This document shows, in pieces, positions 57,045 to 64,000 of a DNA stretch of 64,000 bases. The stretch spans positions 310,001-374,000 of the forward strand of contig CANKZU010000002.1 of assembly GCA_947488615.1 (NCBI GenBank), given 5' to 3'. The DNA is from an uncultured Aurantimonas sp. (GTDB lineage Bacteria > Pseudomonadota > Alphaproteobacteria > Rhizobiales > Rhizobiaceae). The translations under genes and the position numbers were made by a program. Within the stretch, counting starts at the first letter, position 1, and the number at the start of each line of letters is the position of its first letter. Below the pieces are notes generated by a model. That model saw only the letters and a list, made by a program, of their open reading frames with translations, searched no databases and was not told the DNA's origin.

Positions 57045-57563
57045 ATGTTAAGTCGATCATTCCTTGCCGCGCTGGCTCTCTTCGCCGCCGCTCCCGCCGC
57101 CGCCCACGAGCAGGTCGTGCCGGCCGTCGCACGTTCCGAAATGCCGTATGCCGTCGAGGCCGATCCCGGCACGATCGTCATCGAGACCGGCGAGCGCAAA
57201 CTCTATCTGCTGACGGGGAAGGGTAAGGCGCTGGAATATGACATCGCCGTCGGCAAGCCGAGCGAGCAGTGGTTCGGCAAGAGCTGGATTTCCAAGAAAC
57301 GCGATAATCCAACCTGGACGCCAACCCCGTCGATGCGCGAGAAGAACCCGAGCCTGCCGCAATCGGTGGGGCCGGGACCGAAGAATCCGCTGGGCGAAAG
57401 GGCGCTGAATCTCGGCTGGGGCGCCTACCGTATTCACGGGACCAACTCGCCGAACTCGATCGGCAGCGCCGCATCGTCCGGGTGCTTCCGGATGCGCAAT
57501 GCCGACGTCAAGGATCTGTTCGAGCGGGTGAATATCGGCGCGCAGGTCCTCGTTCTACGCTGA
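57045..57563 (+). CDS. L,D-transpeptidase (YkuD family)
   Basis: The 172-residue exported protein has a signal peptide ending AAPAAAHE and a YkuD domain with catalytic HGTNSPNSIGSAASSGCFRM (His, Cys). Such enzymes cross-link peptidoglycan or attach lipoproteins to it. Length is short, with only the catalytic domain. No operon partner is clear. Confidence 0.92.
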   Translation: MLSRSFLAALALFAAAPAAAHEQVVPAVARSEMPYAVEADPGTIVIETGERKLYLLTGKGKALEYDIAVGKPSEQWFGKSWISKKRDNPTWTPTPSMREKNPSLPQSVGPGPKNPLGERALNLGWGAYRIHGTNSPNSIGSAASSGCFRMRNADVKDLFERVNIGAQVLVLR

Positions 57564-57646
57564 CCGGTGACGAAACAAGCGCTTCGTTCAAACTTCGGCC
57601 ATTCTTATGCTGTTTCAGAATCCGACGAATTCGGAGGGGAACGGCC

Positions 57647-58318
57647 TTGCATCATCGGGTAACGGCAGGCGCGCTGGGGCTCGCCGCGGTCCTGTTTACG
57701 GTCGGGGCGGCCTCGGCCCATCCGCACGTCTTCGCCGAGGCCAAGGTCGAGATCGTCGGCACGCCGGACGGGCAGCTCGCGGCGATCCGCAACATCTGGC
57801 GCATGGATGAGCTTTTTTCCTCCTCGGTGATCGTCGATTTCGACAAGAATGCCAACGGCACGCTCGATGACGACGAACTCGCCGAGGTCGGAGCCACGGT
57901 CAAGGAATCGATCGCCGAGTGGAATTTCTACACTTTCGTCGAAGCCGATGGGCGCGAGGTGACGATGGCGCCGCCGGACGAAATCCTCATGCTTTGGGAG
58001 AACAACCAGCTTTTGATGTTCTTCGAGATGAAGGCCGGCGAAGCGGTCGACCTCGCCAAGGACAAGCTGACGGTTTCCAACTTCGACGAAACCTTCTTCG
58101 TCGCCTTCGACTTTGCCGACGAGAGCGACTTTCAACTCGTCGACATGCCGAAGAGCTGCGTGAAGAAATTCCTCGTGCCGGACGAGGACGAAGCCGCCAA
58201 GCAGTGGCTGGCGTCGGTCGCGACGCTGGCCCCGGACGAAACCATTCCCGACGACGGCGTCAACTATTCCAAGGTCCTGGCGACACGGCTGGAGGTGACA
58301 TGCGCGCCCGCGAGCTGA
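57647..58318 (+). CDS. DUF1007 family periplasmic protein
   Basis: The roughly 223-residue protein has a signal peptide ending VGAASAHPHVF, the family's usual N-terminus with HPH, and IWRMDELFSSSVIVDFDKNANGTLDDDEL, an EF-hand-like acidic loop (in part). The likely start is TTG 57647 with GGAGGGG upstream; an ATG is not available at the right place. It overlaps the NicO gene by 19 bases. The pair suggests nickel or cobalt handling. Confidence 0.87.
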   Translation: MHHRVTAGALGLAAVLFTVGAASAHPHVFAEAKVEIVGTPDGQLAAIRNIWRMDELFSSSVIVDFDKNANGTLDDDELAEVGATVKESIAEWNFYTFVEADGREVTMAPPDEILMLWENNQLLMFFEMKAGEAVDLAKDKLTVSNFDETFFVAFDFADESDFQLVDMPKSCVKKFLVPDEDEAAKQWLASVATLAPDETIPDDGVNYSKVLATRLEVTCAPAS

Positions 58319-59409
58319 TTGGCCTCGGCACCACGCTTGTTGTCGCGGCCGCGCTCATCGCCGAACCGGCGCTCGCCAAGTCCTCGCTCGGAATCGGCAG
58401 CGCCGAGGTGACCGCGCAACCGTCCGGCGGCCTCTTCGCGCCGATCTTCACCCAGATCGCCACCTATCAGCGGGAGTTCTTCACCGCGCTGCGCCAGGCC
58501 CTGATCCAGTTGAAACAGGATGGCTCGGCGCTGCCGTTCCTGGTCGGCCTGTCCTTTGCCTACGGGGTGTTCCACGCCGCCGGCCCCGGCCACGGCAAGG
58601 CGGTGATCTCGTCCTACATGCTCGCCAACGAAGTAGAACTGCGCCGGGGGATCCTGTTGTCCTTCGTCTCGTCGCTGTTGCAGGCGGTGTCGGCGCTCGC
58701 GCTGGTCGGTGTCGGCTGGTACGTGTTGCGCGGCACCGCGGTCTCGATGACCGACGCGACCAATGCGCTCGAAATTGCCTCCTATGCGCTGATTGCCCTG
58801 TTCGGAGCATGGCTTTTGACCCGCAAGCTGTTGCGTCTGGTCAGTGGCCGCCGGTCGGGCGGTGTGCTGGCCTTCGCGCCGGCTGGCGTTCGGCGAGATC
58901 GCACGGGCTCCGCAGGTGTGCTTGCTTTCGCCGCGCCCGGCGGGGCGGGTGCCATGAGGGGCGGGCCGCCGCTGATGCGGCCTGCCTCGGCGGCGTTCGA
59001 CGCCGGAACCTGCACTGACGATGATGATACCTGCGGCTGCGGGCGGGCGCACATCCCCAACCCGAAAGTTCTCGGCGGACGGATGACGCTCGGCACGGCC
59101 GCCGCGGCCGTGTTCGCGGTCGGTCTGCGCCCCTGTTCCGGCGCCATCGTCGTCCTCACCTTCGCCCTGATCAACAGCCTTTATCTCGGCGGCATCCTGT
59201 CGGTGTTCGCCATGGCGATCGGGACCGCGCTCACCGTTTCCGCCATCGCCTGCGTCGCCGTTTTCGCCAAGGGCTTCGCATTAAGAGCCAGCGGTGGCGG
59301 AACGCTCGGCCGGGTCGTCGGGAGCATGGTGGAGATTGCCGGCGCTTTGTTTTTGCTGACCGTCGGCCTGCTGTTGCTCGGCGGCGCGCTGCAGACAGCT
59401 TCGGTGTAA
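58300..59409 (+). CDS. NicO-family nickel/cobalt transporter
   Basis: The 369-residue protein has a signal-like N-terminus, then helices with YGVFHAAGPGHGKAVISSYM (metal motif, cf. HAxGPGH), and LRPCSGAIVVLTFALINSLYLG near the C-terminal helices. Between them a loop of about 80 residues carries TCTDDDDTCGCGRAH, a likely metal-binding cluster. GGAGG lies before ATG 58300, inside the DUF1007 3' end. Direction of transport (uptake or export) is not decided by sequence. Confidence 0.9.
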   Translation: MRARELIGLGTTLVVAAALIAEPALAKSSLGIGSAEVTAQPSGGLFAPIFTQIATYQREFFTALRQALIQLKQDGSALPFLVGLSFAYGVFHAAGPGHGKAVISSYMLANEVELRRGILLSFVSSLLQAVSALALVGVGWYVLRGTAVSMTDATNALEIASYALIALFGAWLLTRKLLRLVSGRRSGGVLAFAPAGVRRDRTGSAGVLAFAAPGGAGAMRGGPPLMRPASAAFDAGTCTDDDDTCGCGRAHIPNPKVLGGRMTLGTAAAAVFAVGLRPCSGAIVVLTFALINSLYLGGILSVFAMAIGTALTVSAIACVAVFAKGFALRASGGGTLGRVVGSMVEIAGALFLLTVGLLLLGGALQTASV

Positions 59410-59629
59410 CAAGAGCGGACCGGTACCGCGATTGTTTCCGATCAGCCGGCGGATTGAGCGATACGGGCGATAGAAAGTCTTAACCGACCCTGTCTTACCT
59501 TCCGGAAGATGTATGCTTCCGAAGGTCTCAAAGCGCGAATATGCCCCATGCCGTCAGAATCCAAAATGCTTCCGCGGGATGGGATATGCCGCGCGGCTCG
59601 GGTGTCGACAGGTTGATCTGGCGGGTGAC

Positions 59630-60715
59630 ATGACGTCGATCGCGGTCCACCCGCGCGATGCCGCCATTGTCGCGCGCCAGCAGGCCAAGCTGGATGCCCA
59701 GGCGTTGTTGATCGAACAGCAGGCTGCCGCGCTTGCGCATAGCCGAAAAATCTTCGAGCGGGCCTCCGCCGCGGCCCGCATCGGTGTTTGGGAGTGCGAC
59801 CTTGCCGACCATGGGTTGGTTTGGACCGATGTGGTGTACGACATCTTCGAGCTTCCACGCGGATCGGTGCTCGATCGGACCGAAATCCTGAACTGTTATC
59901 CGCAGAGTTCGCGCGAGATGCTCGAGATGTTGCGAAGCAGGGCGATCGAAGAGCGCAGCGGCTTCAGTCTCGACGCCGAGATCACCACGATGAAAGGTCG
60001 GCTTCGCTGGATTCGGATAACCGCTACCGTGGAGTGCGACGACGGCGTCGCCGTCCGCATCTTCGGGATGAAGCAGGATATTACCGAAGAGAAGATCATC
60101 TCGGAGCAGATGCGGTATCTGGCGCAGTTCGACGTGATGACCGGGCTTCGTAACCGGAGCCAGTTCCAGTCCAGGCTATCAGATCTCGCCGGATGCGACA
60201 TTCACCGTAATGCGATCGGCGCGCTCCTGCTGGTCGACCTTGACGGGTTCAAGCAGATCAATGACACCTATGGTCATGCGCTCGGCGACGAGTGCCTGAA
60301 GGAGGTCGCCCTGCGGCTTCGGAATGCGTGTCGCGAGGCGGAGCTTGTTGCACGGATCGGCGGCGATGAGTTCGGAATCCTGCTCGGGACCCATCTCGAT
60401 CAGCGCGGTATCGAGGAACTTGCCGGGGCGATCGTGGCGGCTCTCAGCAGGCCTGTCGATCGTTGCGGCCATTCGCTCGAACTCGGCGCCTCGGTTGGCA
60501 TCGCCCGCGTCGATGCATGGACGCCGTCCGAGCTGTTCATCCATGCCGACGCCGCCCTCTATGCAGCCAAGGCCGCGGGGCGAAACACGTTCCGCATGTT
60601 TGACCCGGCCATGATGCAAACGGCCGTGGGCCGCGCGCCATCGCCTGGAGCCGCTGCCCCGACCAGGCTGATGGGAACCGATCGCCGGGTCTTCCGGCGG
60701 GCGTGCCCAGGCTGA
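59630..60715 (+). CDS. PAS-GGDEF diguanylate cyclase
   Basis: The 361-residue protein has an N-terminal helix, one PAS domain (about 45-165, IGVWECDLADHGLVWTDVVYDI, in part) and a GGDEF domain with FDVMTGLRNRSQF, LLLVDLDGFKQINDTYGHALGD and the active RIGGDEFGILL. An RxxD-type inhibitory site is not clear. It should make cyclic di-GMP, opposing the EAL protein at 14291. ATG 59630 is favoured; upstream starts at 59513 and 59579 are in frame. Confidence 0.9.
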   Translation: MTSIAVHPRDAAIVARQQAKLDAQALLIEQQAAALAHSRKIFERASAAARIGVWECDLADHGLVWTDVVYDIFELPRGSVLDRTEILNCYPQSSREMLEMLRSRAIEERSGFSLDAEITTMKGRLRWIRITATVECDDGVAVRIFGMKQDITEEKIISEQMRYLAQFDVMTGLRNRSQFQSRLSDLAGCDIHRNAIGALLLVDLDGFKQINDTYGHALGDECLKEVALRLRNACREAELVARIGGDEFGILLGTHLDQRGIEELAGAIVAALSRPVDRCGHSLELGASVGIARVDAWTPSELFIHADAALYAAKAAGRNTFRMFDPAMMQTAVGRAPSPGAAAPTRLMGTDRRVFRRACPG

Positions 60716-60886
60716 GACTGGCGGTCTGGATTCGGTCGGACGAGGCGGACGTTTCGCCCCCGGCACCGCCGCGCCCGTCTTGTTCGAACGCGGGGGAGCC
60801 GATCGTGTCGACGCAATCGGATCGGATCGATCCGCTTTCACCGTAACTGCGCGAAGGTCTGCGCCACCCGCCTTGGCGGCGATCTG

Positions 60887-61648
60887 CTATCTGCCCCGGC
60901 CAGCGGCATAATCCCGGCAGGCGTCGCCGAAAGCCGTGAAGATCGCGGCCGAGGCTGCGTCGGTCTCGGCCCAGTATTCGGGGTGCCACTGGACGCCGAG
61001 CGCGAAGGCGCGGGCCGCTTGGACGGAGACGGCCTCGACCGTTCCGTCGGACGCCGTCGCCTCGACGGTCAGGCCGTCGGCGAGGCGGTCGATCGCCTGA
61101 CGATGCACCGAGTTCACTTGAATTTCGGGCTTCCCGACGATGCCGGCAAGCATCCCGCCGGGTGTTACCGCGACCGGATGACGAATGGCGAAGCGTTCGC
61201 GCTGCTCCTTGTTGGGAACGGCCCGGTGATCCATGCGGCCTTCGATCTCCTGGATTTCCGTGGCCAGCGTTCCGCCGAGCGCGACATTGAGTTCCTGATG
61301 CCCGCGACAGATGCAGAGCAACGGCACGCCATTGTCGATCGCGCCGCGGATCAGCGCCTCGGTCAGCCGATCGCGATCCGGATCGAAGGGTTCGTGCGCC
61401 TGGCTAGGGGGCACGCCGTAACGATCCGGATGCACGTTCGACGCCGAACCGGTCAGCATCAGGCCATCGATACGGTCGAGCAATGCCGCGACTTCGAACT
61501 CGCTCGACAGCGCCGGTACGATGATCGGCAGAGCTTCGGCAACACGGGTCAGCGCCTTCAGATAGGTGTCCGGCGTCGCGTGCCAACGATAATTGTCGAA
61601 GTCGCGGACGTCGGCGGGAACGGCGACAAGGGTCGGAGCGGCGGACAT
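60887..61648 (-). CDS. Gamma-glutamyl-gamma-aminobutyrate hydrolase family protein (PuuD-like)
   Basis: The 253-residue class I amidotransferase-like hydrolase has the nucleophile Cys in PLLCICRGHQELNVALGG (about 114), GSASNVHPDRYG, and the His-Glu pair in GVQWHPEYWAE. Family members release GABA from gamma-glutamyl-GABA in putrescine breakdown. No other puu genes are near; the decarboxylase is 5.4 kb away. It is divergent from the TRAP binding-protein gene. Confidence 0.9.
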   Translation of the reverse strand: MSAAPTLVAVPADVRDFDNYRWHATPDTYLKALTRVAEALPIIVPALSSEFEVAALLDRIDGLMLTGSASNVHPDRYGVPPSQAHEPFDPDRDRLTEALIRGAIDNGVPLLCICRGHQELNVALGGTLATEIQEIEGRMDHRAVPNKEQRERFAIRHPVAVTPGGMLAGIVGKPEIQVNSVHRQAIDRLADGLTVEATASDGTVEAVSVQAARAFALGVQWHPEYWAETDAASAAIFTAFGDACRDYAAGRGR

Positions 61649-61766
61649 GAATGGCTGCTTTCTTGGGCGTGTCTTGGCGGGGCCGATGTAGGAAGCCGCG
61701 GCGCGATTGTCGATCCACCATGCGATGGCCGGAGCAGTTGAACGCGGGACTTTTCGTACATCTGGC

Positions 61767-61782
61767 TTATTATAAGTAATAA
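61767..61782. promoter_or_regulatory. AT-rich palindrome in the divergent TRAP/PuuD-like promoter region
   Basis: TTATTA-TAAG-TAATAA is a perfect 6-bp inverted repeat in an otherwise GC-rich region, 118 bp upstream of one gene and 140 bp upstream of the other. It may be an operator or a -10 region. No matching second copy was seen. Confidence 0.35.
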
Positions 61783-61837
61783 TGCCAATTTACTTTGGGC
61801 GCCAAGTTATCTTTACCTGGCAGGTCGGATGTTCTAG

Positions 61838-63028
<1,191 letters not shown>

Positions 63029-63055
63029 CTGCCCCATCATCACTGGCGAGCAATG

Positions 63056-63086
63056 ATCCCGGGGCGGCGACGCCTCGGGATTTTTT
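63056..63086 (+). terminator. Intrinsic terminator after the first TRAP binding-protein gene
   Basis: ATCCCGGGGCG pairs with CGCCTCGGGAT (one G-T pair) around a GCGA tetraloop and runs into six T. The paralogous gene downstream thus needs its own promoter. Confidence 0.92.
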
Positions 63087-63137
63087 GTTGACGACGGAGC
63101 AGTGGCGCCAGAGACTATCTTGCACTTTTGTCACTGA

Positions 63138-64000
<863 letters not shown>

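Overview
The window looks like chromosome of a GC-rich alphaproteobacterium, most likely of the order Hyphomicrobiales (Rhizobiales). The support is the family content: two HWE-type histidine kinases, a PodJ-like polar organiser, a TauE/TIGR02186 pair, a tkt-gap-pgk cluster beside DUF4164 and zapA, DUF1007 with a NicO transporter, and a type III ornithine/lysine decarboxylase followed by a GNAT gene. This is inference from families; no rRNA or tRNA was found to test it.

The clearest event is in the first 6 kb. A family 2 glycosyltransferase gene is cut in two by a 3.9 kb IS1595-family element (1535-5461) with perfect 25-bp terminal inverted repeats and an 8-bp target duplication. Removing the element and one duplication copy restores a single 676-codon reading frame. 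Besides its transposase the element carries a DUF6471 protein, an anchored exported protein, a BstA-like abortive-infection protein and a coiled-coil/winged-helix-like protein. It therefore resembles a small transposable defence cassette. A stem-loop between transposase and the bstA-like gene is a candidate for the self-immunity DNA element known to accompany bstA.

Region by region: 6.2-11.6 kb holds a thermonuclease-like protein, an HTH-S24 repressor with a palindrome in its upstream region, a YihY/BrkB protein, L-serine dehydratase and an SH3-domain protein. 11.9-19.6 kb is a beta-oxidation cluster (MerR regulator, acyl-CoA dehydrogenase, small RHH-like protein, thiolase, FadJ-type enzyme) with a likely LiuR/FadR-type operator; it is interrupted by an EAL gene on the other strand and an AT-rich ORF of unknown function. 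19.9-26.2 kb has the PodJ-like protein, TauE, TIGR02186 and DUF3429 genes. 26.2-34.1 kb holds three parts of the ligase-associated DNA-damage set (pdeM, Lhr-type helicase, MBL exonuclease), separated by a SulP-Usp pair and a DMT transporter and without a ligase. 34.2-45.2 kb has a DUF2188 protein, an HWE kinase, an SGNH hydrolase, pgk-gap-tkt with a palindromic repeat, DUF4164-zapA, a lipoprotein hydrolase, a GNAT protein and an Inh-like exported protein next to a 32-bp direct repeat.

45.3-64 kb has a 2-hydroxyacid dehydrogenase with a LacI regulator, MarR, creatininase-like protein, a CobW GTPase overlapping a WD40 protein, a PAS-GAF-HWE kinase, GNAT plus ornithine decarboxylase with a long leader, LysR, an L,D-transpeptidase, DUF1007 with NicO, a GGDEF protein, a class I amidotransferase, and two tandem TRAP substrate-binding proteins, the second running off the end. 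Signalling genes (two HWE kinases, EAL, GGDEF) are frequent. Outside the transposon most of the window reads as ordinary chromosomal core and metabolic genes.
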